64,000 bases of DNA, from NCBI GenBank assembly GCA_021234155.1, contig JAJEKV010000752.1, positions 33,031-97,030 on the forward strand, in the 5' to 3' direction. The notes beneath the pieces were generated by a model, which did not search any database, was not told the origin of the DNA, and worked only from the letters and a program-made list of their open reading frames with translations. The position numbers and the translations under genes are program-made. Source of the DNA: Isoetes taiwanensis. Lineage: Eukaryota; Streptophyta; Lycopodiopsida; Isoetales; Isoetaceae. Positions 1-10,454 of this stretch are shown piece after piece; the stretch's first letter is position 1; the number at the start of each line of letters is the position of its first letter.

Positions 1-775
1 ACTCCATATGAACTTGAATTTGTCCTTGTGTTTCATCAATGCTCCCTTAACTATGACTCTCAAGTTTTGAGCCTGCAGGCTGGACCAAAGTGCTATATGA
101 AAATTCTGACTGCACCAATCTATGAACTCGGCCCAGCCTGGTCTAGTTACTACCCACTTGGTTCTGTTAAGTGTGATCAACTTAACACCATCTTCTTTGG
201 CAGTGGGTATGGACTCACTCTTGTCATAGCTTCTACCCAGAACTCCATTGTAGTAAAAAACAAGCAGGATTGGGCTTAACCTTGTAGTCTTCTGCATGGA
301 CAGAGTTGGTGCAGGGCTGGAAACTTCTGCTTCAGCATTTCTTGGTGTAGGGCTGGAAACTTCTGCTTCAGCATCTATTCGTGCAGGGATGGAAACTTCT
401 GCTTCAGAATGTCTTGGAGGTGTCTTTTGCTTGGAATTCTGCTCTTGCTTTTTCTCTGAGACACTTCCAGCTGCAAAAATTTAACAGATTCGGTAACTAT
501 ATGGGTCAAATTAAAAAGAAGACAGGCACAAAAGGTTGGAAGTTACCTTGTGACTTACATTCACGAAACGATTTGTTCAGATCATAACCTGATGCATCTG
601 CTGATTTGGCAGATTGGTGTGGAGCATGACTTAATGCATCTGTTGATCTGGCAGATTGTTGTCCAGTTGGAGCACCTACTGGAGCTTGACTTGATGCACC
701 TACTGATTTGTTGACATACCCACGATTTGTCCGGACTTCCCGTAACCCGATGCATCTTCCGATTTGCCCGAGTTT
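1..775 (-). pseudogene. FCP1/NLI-interacting phosphatase-like gene fragment (two exons, decayed)
   Basis: Seen: on the minus strand an exon from about 470 down to the window edge encodes a low-complexity linker with three EAEVS(S/I)P repeats and then an FCP1-type (HAD fold) domain start: LLVFYYNGVLG, RPGWAEFIDWCSQNF, ALWSS and KFKFIWS. Its 5' end is a TTTTTGCAG acceptor at 471-480. A further exon, about 775-559, ends in GAAT/GTAAGT and joins in phase; it encodes a Ser/Gln-rich linker with repeats like KSADASGY. Known: FCP1/NIF phosphatases dephosphorylate proteins such as the RNA polymerase II tail through a DxDx(T/V) motif near the domain start. Odd: the first Asp is Tyr here, so the nucleophile is lost, and the KSxDASGY repeat changes frame near 690-715, which suggests decay. 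The remaining C-terminal half lies beyond the window. The family call is fairly safe; whether this is a host gene or transposon cargo is open. Confidence 0.6.
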
Positions 776-1114
776 CTATCTCAGGTCTAATGCTTCGAAG
801 GGTGTGGAGTGTCTTGTCCCCTAACTCTGACCACATTGTACATCTATATCTACAAAGTAGGGATGAAGAAGTAAGCTACATATCCCAATTGCATCAAACA
901 AGACTTGGTTACCTTTGAGGGTAGAAAATAATTCCCTTTTTGGTGTGCTAGATGGACTCACATAGTCATTGCCACCAAGATGAACGATTAGACCTGAATT
1001 AGTAAACGGCACCATGCTCTGCAAACCTGGAATTGAATCACAATTGATTGTAACTATGCTTTGGTTTTTTTAACTAAGTTCCAGACTTTTTTACTCTCTT
1101 TACGATGTTCGTTT
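776..1114. other. Upstream flank of the FCP1-like fragment
   Basis: A minus-strand reading frame at 821-1024 (67 codons) may be an upstream exon of the same gene, but it shows no recognisable motif and I could not confirm its splice sites. Nothing else is visible. Confidence 0.3.
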
Positions 1115-1342
1115 TATATATCTAAAGTGTCCCCTAAAATGAGCGAAGCGATCTCATCCTGTGGGGCACTTTAGATACACGGGAGAAGCAAAAGAGACTA
1201 AGCCAGCAGGGATCTTGTTTTATGTCGGCTTACTCCCTTTTCGAAGTCGTTGGGGTATCTAACCGGCCACCCGAGTGAGCCGATGTCATCCTAGGGGGCA
1301 AATTAGATACAATAAACGAAAAACGAAGGAGACTAAGCCAGG
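1115..1342. repeat. Diverged tandem duplication with inverted-repeat core
   Basis: Two diverged copies lie side by side. Each carries a TATCTAA...TTAGATA inverted repeat around a GTCATCCT/CTCATCCT core, and each is followed by GAGACTAAGCCAG (about 1195-1207 and 1329-1341). In the first copy CTAAAGTG and CACTTTAG pair around 1120-1180, with a smaller internal GAGCGAAGCG.. hairpin. It looks like a doubled small foldback element. Confidence 0.5.
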
Positions 1343-2185
1343 CTTACTCTCTTCGAGCTACCTATAAGTGCTCACCGTAGTGCCTCAAGAGTTTGAAGTT
1401 GCTTTTTGATCCCCCCTACTCACACCTAAGGCTTGTACCCATGTTGTAGAAAATTCATGACAAGAATTCTCAATGCAACAGTGATTACAAACCCGCAAAG
1501 TGAACGAAATTTGTCAATGAGAATACAATTATACTAAGCACTTCGTGAATTTTGTTATGAAGTACCTCAAGAGGCCGAAAGCGGACATGGAAGATGGTAT
1601 TGGTGGACGATTAAAAGAATCAAAGTTGGTAGTGGTTTCCCCATCCAATTGGAGGATCTTGCCTGAGAATGGACAGCCACTACCATAATCTTAAATTTTA
1701 TCAAGGTCCGAAGTAGTGGATCCAAGACAAATAAAGGAAGACGGTCCTTGCAAGACGAAACCTCTCTAACCTTGGTTCCAAAGACTTTCAATCTTTGTTG
1801 TGTCCGCTTCCTCGGCTGACAGCCAGATTAAACTCCTCGATTTTTGTCCACGGGTTCGGTAATAGTTCCTTCATTTCGGCCCAGATTATCTTGGCATATA
1901 GCTTGAATACCGCCCTCTGCGCACGACTTGGTTTATCCTTAATCATTCCTTCCCATTTTTTAAATCTTTATTCACCTTCTTGGCCTGGAACTCAAGTTCT
2001 TTGAACCTTCATTTGTAGCACCCGCAGGCTTTGATCACAAGTTTGCAACCTTGCCTTACACCTAATCACTCCTAATCTTGTAGAGTTGATCCATTCTCCC
2101 GGTCCTGTTGAATTCATCTGGAAAGTAATCCAAGGTTAGTACCACATGACACAACAGACACCACTTTACACACCACAAATTCCAT
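1343..2185. other. No recognisable feature
   Basis: Only short reading frames on both strands, none with a motif I know. Phrases such as the GC-rich stretch at 1560-1780 look like old retroelement sequence but cannot be assigned. Confidence 0.3.
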
Positions 2186-2590
2186 CATGACAAACTTTGC
2201 ACCACAAATGGCGTCATATTCACCCACATGTGGTGTGGCATGTGGCACCAAACCGGGTGCCACATGCCACACCACATATGGCACCACAATGCACCCAAGG
2301 CACCACATATGGCAATCCATTACTTCGCAAGACCACAAATGCGTCAAAGACACCACATGTGGTGCAAAATGTGGATCCATAGTGGTGCCACATTAGACAC
2401 CACATGTGGCACCACAATGCCGCGAAGGCACCACATCCGGCAGGCATCCACCACCCCATATGTGGCAGATAGCGTGGTGCAATATTTAGCGCAGCTAGCT
2501 TGGCACCACATATGGCGCACAATCCACCATTCACAAGTATCACCATATCTAACATCACATATGACACTAAAGTATACAAACATATGGAAG
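2186..2590. repeat. CACATGTG/CACATATG-rich degenerate tandem block
   Basis: Dozens of near copies of CACCACATGTGG, GGCACCACATATGG and GCCACATGCC follow each other at irregular spacing. Each core is palindromic (CACATGTG, CATATG), so open frames appear on both strands at once. The CANNTG cores are E-box-like. No product is supported; the long overlapping frames (for example 2220-2639 minus and 2228-2605 plus) are artefacts of the repeat. Confidence 0.7.
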
Positions 2591-3067
2591 CCAATTCACT
2601 ATTAGGATAAGGTACCACGTTTGGTACTATATGTGACACTACATATGCTACAAACTACATTATTAACATATAGCGGCACCATATGGTATCCAGAACACAT
2701 TTGAGCTACATACCGTGGGAACGAAATTATCCACCACAACTCGAAACTAGCAAAGACAAATTTCCTACACATAACTTACAACACACCCAAATGAAGAAGT
2801 AAGTGGTGTACCTGATTGTTCAAGCTTGCTAGACCTTCTTTGGAAAATAACAGGTCCAATATTAAATTGCATCACATGGTGGTTCCGGAAGAAGAGGGTT
2901 GAAAAGTACCTATTTTTCGATTGATTTTCCCCGAGATTCTTCTTTCTGAGGAGGCTTGAATTGTGGCCTAGTCATTTCAAGAGAGGAAGCATCATCGTGG
3001 TAGGTTGCTCTGCTTCCTCACTATTTGAAATGATTGCATGCTTCCTCTTACGTTGGGACGGAGAGGC
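2591..3067. other. No recognisable feature
   Basis: AT-rich sequence without a supported gene. Degenerate pieces of the CACATATG motif continue to about 2720. On the minus strand, frames at 2880-3070 could extend the reading frame at 3068-3445 but hold no known motif. Confidence 0.3.
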
Positions 3068-3445
3068 TTAACACTTTTTTCTCTTAAGCTGTTTAAACTC
3101 AACCAATTTATTTCTTTTTTCTTTTGTGTGAAGGTAACGCAATGACCATAGTCTGCAGGAGGCCATGCCTCCCTGTGCACACTTCCTCGCCTCATTGTGA
3201 TTTTTTTTGTAAAGGCACATATATTCATTATACCTCTCCTTGCTCATATTCTTCAACCCGCATGATGAAACAAAACAATATTCTAAACAACAGAGAATCA
3301 TGGGCATCCCAGAATCTAGAATGCAACCCACGTAAGTGGATTTTCCTAATACTTTAGGTCCCCAAACGGATTTGATTTCTTCTTGTGTGGCGTAATGCTT
3401 TTTCTTGCACGACATTTCCTTTGTAGGTGTATCCCAGGGTGGCAT
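3068..3445 (-). CDS. Unrecognised reading frame, possibly an exon
   Basis: An uninterrupted minus-strand frame of about 125 codons, rich in Lys, Cys and Tyr. Its centre holds NMSKERYNEYMCLYKKNHNEA and it is followed by a basic stretch (FKQLKRKK). I considered an HMG-box because of the basic/aromatic spacing, but key aromatic positions are missing. No neighbouring exon can be tied to it. It may be a decayed exon or chance. Confidence 0.2.
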   Translation of the reverse strand: MPPWDTPTKEMSCKKKHYATQEEIKSVWGPKVLGKSTYVGCILDSGMPMILCCLEYCFVSSCGLKNMSKERYNEYMCLYKKNHNEARKCAQGGMASCRLWSLRYLHTKEKRNKLVEFKQLKRKKC

Positions 3446-3500
3446 TCAAGTCCGGTATGATCGAGCCATTTCGCGGATCGATCTTCTTGCCGTAAATCAG

Positions 3501-3614
3501 AAATGGTCTTGGGATTAAGGGAGCGTGATCGAAGTTTTTGAGGGAAAATGAAAATTGAGAATCGAAATGGTCTTGCCGGATTAAGGGGCGTGATCGAGTT
3601 TTTGAGGGAAAATG
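3501..3614. repeat. Imperfect direct repeat, about 50 bp, two copies
   Basis: Copies at 3501-3551 and 3565-3614 share AAATGGTCTTG, GGATTAAGG, GCGTGATCGA and GTTTTTGAGGGAAAATGA. They differ by small indels. No coding meaning is evident. Confidence 0.8.
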
Positions 3615-4044
3615 ATCGTAACGCGTTCTTTGAATAAGCCCTGAATAAAGGCCCAAAGGACAAAATTTTGAATAAGTAATCATGTGTATTTTTGAAAAAT
3701 AACTCCCTCTCCCACTACAAATTCGGTAGTTCCCACCACACTTAGCACCCAAAAATGTGGTGCTAAAATGCACGTTTTTGTTCCACTACAACATGCTTTC
3801 ACCCGATATAAAAGTTTAAAGGCATAGATATACTAAATTAATGCAATTGAAAATAAACAATTTCCTTTGAAGTGAGTGGACTTAAAGAAAAATAAGTCTT
3901 GACATACAATTAAACTTGATACAATAATCTTTGCGAAATCGATAAAGCGTAGTTTTGTAACATAAGATTTTGCATGGTTTGGTGTTGTATCAGGTATGTA
4001 AATACATTATAAGTTGACGTTGGCACCAAGATTCCAAACATGGG
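3615..4044. other. No gene; small hairpin
   Basis: A short inverted repeat TAGCACC...GGTGCTA lies near 3745-3767, between two CCACTACAA words (about 3712 and 3782). The rest is AT-rich and unassigned. Confidence 0.35.
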
Positions 4045-4512
4045 TCAGAGGATGGTGTATGCCATTGGTGGTCTTTCTGCCCGAATCAAAAGAAAAGCAA
4101 TATTGCCATTGCTTGGGGAAAGAAACCAAAAGCTCTCCCCAAAATACGATGGTCCTTATAAGATTTTGAAGAAATATAGTGATGTTGCCTTACAAGTTTG
4201 CAACTTCCAATAGAATGTGGACATTCATCGATTTTCCATGTGAGCCAATTCTGCGACCAGCTCGGGGAAATTTGCGGAATGTTTGTGCCTTCTCGGGAAC
4301 ACATGGTAGAGTTGGATAAATTCCTACCCCCGAAGAATATTGAATTCAGGATAGTGCGGATCCGCCAAAGAGACCGAATTTTGGTAAAGTGGAAACATAG
4401 ACACACATCTCGAAGCGTGGGAGAGTCGTCGTTTCATGACTCAATATCCGGACGTTATGGCTCAATGGTCTGGAGCCGATTCTTGAGGACAAGAATCCCA
4501 GGGGGGGAGTAA
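4045..4512 (+). pseudogene. Ty3/gypsy integrase C-terminus (left element remnant)
   Basis: Frames here encode KYDGPYKILKKYSDVA (GPY/F module), FHVSQ, EHMVELDKFLPP and a chromodomain-like tail (IEFRIVRIRQRDRILVKWKH). The same order is found at 10040-10440. It is broken by frameshifts, for example at 4196-4210, where the Val-Ala-Leu-Gln frame is lost. It is followed by a G-rich polypurine tract (about 4500-4509) and directly by the LTR. In living elements this region binds DNA or chromatin during integration. Only the tail of the gene is left. Confidence 0.8.
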
Positions 4513-6591
4513 TGTTATGCCTAAATATTTTTTTAACAGACCATTGGTATATTTTGTGCATGCATATTAATGTTGGGCATAATGGAATGCTCTATGGTAA
4601 TTGGACCATAGATGTGGTGTGGTCGCATGTCACCTAGTCTAAGTTGCTGTGGTACCATGGCAGGGTAGACTAGGGTAGAACGTGGCCTAGCGGTTGGGAT
4701 TGGAAATAATCGTTTGGGTTAAGATTTATTTCCTTTAAAGAGCTAGCAAGGCAATGTAGGCAATGAATATATTTAATGGTTTAGAAACCATTGGGTGTAG
4801 AAAAGGTGAGCACCCAAAATGGGGGGATGCCACCAATGGTTTAGCCAACCATTGCTTAAAAGCACGGGCCACGGGAAGCAGGCGGGCTGCTGCCCGAAAG
4901 CCGTGGCTTTGCACCGGATCCCATCATTTGGGTTTGAGCGCGTGAACCAGACAGCTACCCGGATTTTGGAATTGAATCCGAGGCGGATGGGAGCCAGTTT
5001 TGGGCCCATCATTTGCCCTTCTAGGGCGGCATCCGCAGCCACGATTGGGAGGCTTTGGAATTGAATCGCTATGCAGGGAAACAGGATGTGAGGAGGCAGG
5101 CCGGAGGACCTCTTCCGGATTGGGTATTGAATCACGGATTTGCAAAGGGTGGAAAGTACCAATGTAGGAAGTGCGTAAGGCCACAATTGGGAGGAGTTGG
5201 TGGGTCTCTGCCTTTGGGTGGAGAATGTTACCGTTACTGGGCTGTTTTTATGGTAGCACAGAACGAACTAAACAAATATGTTTGCCCATGGAGGACTAGG
5301 TGGGCTTCCCTAGTTGTTCCTCTCATAAATCTGGGTATTGAGAGGAACGGATTTGTTCATCAAAGGGTGGAAACTAAATAAACCCTTGTGCACCGGTGAA
5401 GGATTTGGTATGGGGCGATGTTAAGGGCGAATCAACAATCCCGATTGGATGAGGAGTATCATTGTGGCTCTCAAGAGGAGTTTGGGAATGAAGAATGGAA
5501 GTACTTCTTCAAAAGTTTTATATGCATGGCTGTTTTATGGTAGTATCGGTAAAGAACTATAGGTGCTAGTGAACTAAAAAATATGTTTGCCCATGACGGT
5601 CTTTAGCTATCACACCATCTAGTAACCTAGGTTCTTGGGATGTCCCAGTTGTTCCCTTATAATGGGGTAAGTTCTATCAAGGCTGTAGAAATATGGTGGG
5701 GTAGTCTTGGCGGATTGCAATGGTTTGTGTGGTGGATTCCATATGTGTGTTCATACGGCTATAAGTTGGGCCTTGCTAATGTTGCCACATAGATAACTCT
5801 TATGCATGTTAAACCCTTTGTGCACTTTGATAGAGGGGGCATACTAGTGTTTTAGTTATCTTTTGTGTCATCTTGTTATTGGTATATCACAATGGCTTTC
5901 AAAATGTCCAAGTACTGGGAAGAGTCTTATTTAAGTATCATTGATGGTTTGATGTGAATGCAAGAGGAAGTTTTGATACTGAAAAATTTTGGAAGTATGG
6001 TATCAAGGGAGTTTAATATCAATCTTTTAGTAGCTGAGATGGGACGGGGAAGCTTGGCTTATTTTTAAAAGAACTATAGGTGACTTATGGAGGAGGAACC
6101 TTACCGTACGAGGGCTATGCCGCCGGGTCGAAACCAAGAACACGGAGACCAGGTTCTTAAGATGTGGGGTTCTCTCTCACTTTGGGTCCGGGACCGAGGG
6201 GTTCTAGACGATGATACTTTCCGTCTAGATATGGTGGGGTTTGGTCCGGATGGCCTAGGGGAATGCTATGGAGAAGGTGGTGGATTCCATATGTGTAGTC
6301 TTGAACCCGGATATTGCAGTGCATGTTGACACTATGGGATAACTTTATGCATGTTATTGAACACGTGGGACATTGCGGTCTTTGTTACAAAGATCCGGAT
6401 TGGGATGGGAGCATACGAGGTGTGTATAGTTATCTTTGTGTCATCTTGTTATTTTGCTACCAATAAATGATAAGGCGGCTTTCATTATATAGCCTCGTGG
6501 GAGGCGACGCCTATGTTGTTGGAATGTCCTACCGATGGTTTGGAGGTGAATACAAACTAAATTTTGTACTAAAACTTTTTGGTTCGTAACA
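4513..6591 (+). repeat. LTR A, shared, with internal tandem duplication
   Basis: It starts TGTTATGCCTAAAT and ends GGTTCGTAACA, matching LTR B (10455-12135) at both ends. It is about 400 bp longer than LTR B because its 3' half is present twice. The word GTGGATTCCATATGTG, followed by ATAACT..TATGCATGTTA and GTTATCTTTTGTGTCATCTTGTTA, occurs at about 5735-5890 and again at about 6282-6450; LTR B has it once (11861-12020). An AACTATAGGTG word at about 5556 and 6070 marks the start of the two units. Confidence 0.85.
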
Positions 6592-6593
6592 CC

Positions 6594-6605
6594 TGGTATG
6601 ATGCC
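6594..6605 (+). other. Putative tRNA primer-binding site
   Basis: TGGTATGATGCC starts two bases after the LTR end. It resembles the usual plant TGGTATCAGAGCC site, which is complementary to initiator tRNA-Met, with two to three changes. Its position directly after the LTR supports the call. Confidence 0.6.
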
Positions 6606-7734
6606 GTGATGCGCTTTTGGACCTTGAGTATCAGAGATGGAGTTCGACAAGACTTATATCAATAAAGGCGGGAGGTTATATCCACAGGTTGGAGACTTGG
6701 AGGAGGCGGGGTTGATTTCTTACGAGGGCCTATCTGGTCGTTGCTACAAGGAAAATGTCGGGTTGAACCCGGAGGATTTGCATCGGCGGGCGAGCGTTGG
6801 CCTCGTCGTGGGGAAGAGGATGCATTTTAAGGCGTCCGGGACTTCTAAGAAGAAAATGTGGTTTTGGAAACCCCTGCTCGCACGGATAAATTCCGGGAAG
6901 TCTGCGGAGAAAGGGAAGTCCTTTGGCGAGAGTGGTATTGGTGGACCCGGATGGAGCACCGGGTACTTTAGTGCCGTGAATGGAGCATCCCACCGAAAAG
7001 TTCCGGATTGAGCAAGGAGGACATCCGAGGTATCTCGAATCGCATAAAGATCCACCATTGGGATGGGAAAGGCAATCTTGAGGATAGGCGATGGCAAAAG
7101 GATGGACAAGTTTGGATATTTTTTGAGGCGGGTTATTAAAGGTGATAATGGGCGATTGTTCATTGTGCCAGATGGCGACCGAAATCGGACGCCTTATAAG
7201 TTGGTGGAATGGTCCTACCATGAAGAAAAGAGGTAAACACCGTAGTCCGATTTTGGAAATACTTTATTGGGGTGTATGCATCAAGATGATGCTCGTGGGT
7301 GCCCTTGAGAATTCAAGGATACCGAAAAAGTTCTTGATTTTATATCAATAAGGACGGGTTATATCCATGTGGTTGGGGACTTTTATAGGCTCGGCCAGTT
7401 GATTTCTTCCTAGGTGGTCTATCCGGGTGTTGCTCTCAAGAAGCATGATAATCGGGTTGAAGCCCGAGGATTTTGAGAGGGCAATGATGGTGGCTCGTCG
7501 CCTTGGGAAGAGGATGAGTCCTTTAAGAGGACATCCCGGAAGTTCTCAAAGAAGAAAAATAGATTTTTCAAGAAGAAAAAGTCGAGAGAGGTCATTTTAA
7601 AGCCCTAAGTCCTAGCAGTGGAGAGTCCAAGAAGCATGACTCTAAGATGGGTGGTCCCGTGAAGGAGATTTTTCCACCATAGGTGTGGGGAGCATGGGCA
7701 TTTAGTTGGATCCAAAACACGTGTTTAAGTAAAG
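6606..7734 (+). pseudogene. Gag-like/leader region of the gypsy element, internally duplicated
   Basis: No intact gag is visible. A frame at 6637-7011 (about 124 codons) encodes TYINKGGRLYPQVGDLEEAG and NPEDLHRRA. A degraded second copy of the same stretch follows at about 7340-7560: TATATCAATAAGG, GGGTTATATCCA, GGTTGGGGACTT, GTTGATTTCTT and GGGAAGAGGATG. I could not find a zinc knuckle. The location between primer-binding site and reverse transcriptase implies gag, but the sequence alone does not prove it. Confidence 0.45.
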
Positions 7735-10330
7735 ATTGTCCATATAGCAAGAGGAGGTAAAGAAGCAGGTTCATGAGTCTGTTAGCCAAAGGGTTTGTGA
7801 GACCTAGCAAATCCCTTATGGTGCCCTCTGTCATTCTAGTCAAGAAAAGGGCCGGATCAATGCGGATGTGCATTGATTATCGTGGCTTTGAATAAGATCA
7901 CGATCAAGAATAGGTATCATTTGCCTAGAATTGACGAGATTATGGATAGATTAAGGGAGCTAAATATTTTCTAAGTTGGATTTGGGTAATGGTTATCACC
8001 GAGATAAGGGGTGAAGGAGTCGGATGTACATAAAACTACCTTCGGGACCACCTTTGGTCATTTTGAATTTTTTTGTGATGCCTTTTTGGACTAACGAATG
8101 CTCCCGCCACTTTTCGAGAATGATGAATGAGGTTTTGCGGGATGTCTTGATACTTTTGTTGAAGTATTTCTTAGATGATATCCCGGTTTATAGCAAAACC
8201 TTGGATGAGCATTTGAATCATTTGCATTACGTGGCTAACTTCTGCCGCATGATAATAAGTTGTATGCAAAAATGTCCAAAGTGTGAATTTTTTGAAAGCA
8301 CGTGGAATATTTGGGCCACATTCTATCCGGCCGAGGTGTAGCTGTAATCCCAAGAAGACGAAGGCAATTCAGTCTTGGAGAATATATCAAAGTTGCGTAG
8401 TTTCTTGGGATTGGCCAGTTATTATCATAGATTTGTCTGGAAGTTTGCCAAGATTGCAGCTGCTTTAACTATGTTGTTGAAAACTAATGTCCAGTGGCAA
8501 TGGACGAAGAAGCAGCAGCAGGAAATGGATATGCTGAAGAGGTTGCTAACTTCGGCGCCTATTCTGTTGATCCCAGACATGAGTAAACCTTATGAGGTTT
8601 ACACGGATCCATGTGGTTATGCCATTGGTGTTGTTCTCATGCAGGATGGTAGAGTAGTGGCGTATGAAAGTCGCCAATTCAATGCTATTGAGAAAAACTA
8701 TTCCACCTATGAGCAAGAGTTTACTAGCGATGGTTCATGCGCTCAAAGTCTGGAAACACTATCTCCGCAATAAATGTGAGTTTGTGGTCTATACCGATCA
8801 TAAACCATTTGAAATTCCGCAAAGCAGGCCGAGGGTAAGTCCAAGACAAGCTAGATGGTTGGACTTTTCTTTCTCAATTCCATTTTCATGTTGAACATCT
8901 TCCGGAAAAAAAAGAACCTCCATTCGGCCGATGCTCTTTCTAGGGTTCGGGAAGTAAATGTGATGGTTCAATGTGAATTTGCTTTGGTGTCACAGATTAA
9001 GCAAGCATATGACTTGGATGCCTATATTTTGAGTATGGAGCATCTATCCAAGTTACCTGATGCTTGGGATATCCAGGATGGACTCTGGTATCATAAGGGA
9101 CGTATTTATGTTCCTGCTGTGGACACATTGAGAAAGCAGTTATTGAGCAAATTTCATGATGCACCAGCTGGGCATGGAGGTGAGTGGAAAACATATGAAT
9201 CGCTCAAAAGAATGTTTTACTGGCCTAGCTTGAAAGAGGATGTGCAGGAATATGTAAAAGTTTGTGACACTTGTTAGCAGGTTAAAGTGGGTCGAGGCAA
9301 GACTCCAGGGCTATTGCAACCTCTGCCGGTGCCAGAGGAGAGATGGAGTGAAATCTCTATAGATTTCATTATGAAGTTGCCTCGCATCGTGCATCACTTT
9401 ACTCAGATAATTTGTCATTGTGGATAGGTTGGACGGCATGCACGCTTTATACCTCTCAACAAAGAATGATGGCTTGGCGGTGGCCAAGGCTTATATGCAC
9501 ATGTATTTCCTATTTTTGGATTACCCAAAGCTATTGTGGGTGATCGAGATGTGAAATTCAACCGGGATTCCCGGGCGGAATTGTTCTCCGCATTAAAATG
9601 CACTCTTCAGTTCTCTCTAGTGGAGATCATCCGTAAAACGGATGGGCAAACTGAAAGAGTGAATCAAATTCTGGAGGATATGCTGAGATCTTATGTGGCC
9701 ACTCAGCAATCCGGATGGGAGGACTATTTGCCAATTGTGGAGTTTGCTTACAATAATGGGTTCCAAAGAGCATCAAAACTAGCCTTGCTTTGTGGCTATG
9801 TTTGAAAGAAATCCCGTGAGGACCTGTATCGCTTGGTTTTAGTGGGCTGAAAACTGATGTTGCTATAAGTATGCTTGAAGGCATGGATGTGACATTTGGT
9901 TTTGCAAATGAGACAAGGCCCAGATCTGCAAGCACGCGTGCCAATTTATCGAGAGCCCGGATCGAAATTTGCATGAAGGTCGTGATGGTATACGTTAGGT
10001 GTGTGGTCTTCCTCCCCAAATCTGAAAAGAAAAGCAATATTGTCATTGCTTCCAGGAAAGAAACCAAAGCTCTCCCTAAGATACAGTTGTCCTTATAAAA
10101 TTTTGAAGAAATATAGTGATGTTGCCTTCAAGTTGCAACTTCCACCAAATGTGGACATTCATCCAATTTTCCATGTGAGCCAGTTGCGACCAGCTCTGGA
10201 GAAAGCTGTGAATGTTGTGCCTTCTCAGGAACACATGGTGGAATTGGATAGAATTCCTACCCCTGAAAGAATATTGAATTCAGGATAGTGCGGATCCGCC
10301 AAAAAGACCGGATGGAATTTACGGTAAAAT
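7735..10330 (+). pseudogene. Ty3/gypsy pol: reverse transcriptase, RNase H, integrase
   Basis: Domains in order. Reverse transcriptase (about 7740-8340): RMCIDY, a SKLDLGNGYH frame, FFVMPFW and FLDD (8168-8179, for the usual YLDD). Then the joining region (LRSFLGLASYYHRFVWKFAK, 8390-8450). RNase H (8560-8830): YEVYTDPCGYAIG, YESRQFNAIEKNYSTYEQE, VYTDHKP. Integrase (8930-10330): zinc-binding HDAPAGH...CDTC, ISIDFIMKLPR, GDRDVKFNRD, TDGQTERVNQILEDMLRSYV, then the GPY/F module (PYKILKKYSDVAFKLQLP). The RT, RNase H, integrase order defines Ty3/gypsy; the C-terminal tail suggests a chromovirus. Breaks include a TAG just after CDTC (9275-9277), a frameshift in RNase H near 8730 and several in the reverse transcriptase. 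It cannot make an active polyprotein. Confidence 0.92.
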
Positions 10331-10441
10331 GGAAACATAGACTGCCTCCGAGGTGGCGTGGGAGAGTCGCCGCTTCATGACTCAATATCCCGGATGTTAT
10401 GGCTCAATGGTGCGGAGCCGATTCTTGAGGACAAGAATCCC

Positions 10442-10451
10442 AAGGGGGGAG
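10442..10451 (+). other. Polypurine tract
   Basis: AAGGGGGGAG lies three bases before the TG start of LTR B. The left element has the same tract at about 4500-4509. It is the expected plus-strand primer site. Confidence 0.75.
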
Positions 10452-10454
10452 TAA

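Noticed and set aside
2220-2639. Overlapping frames of 125-139 codons on both strands
   Set aside because: They come from the palindromic CACATGTG/CATATG repeat, which lacks stops in several frames; the His/Trp/Cys-rich products look like no protein.
3068-3445. HMG-box protein
   Set aside because: Basic and aromatic residues are spaced a little like an HMG box, but the conserved Pro and Trp positions are absent.
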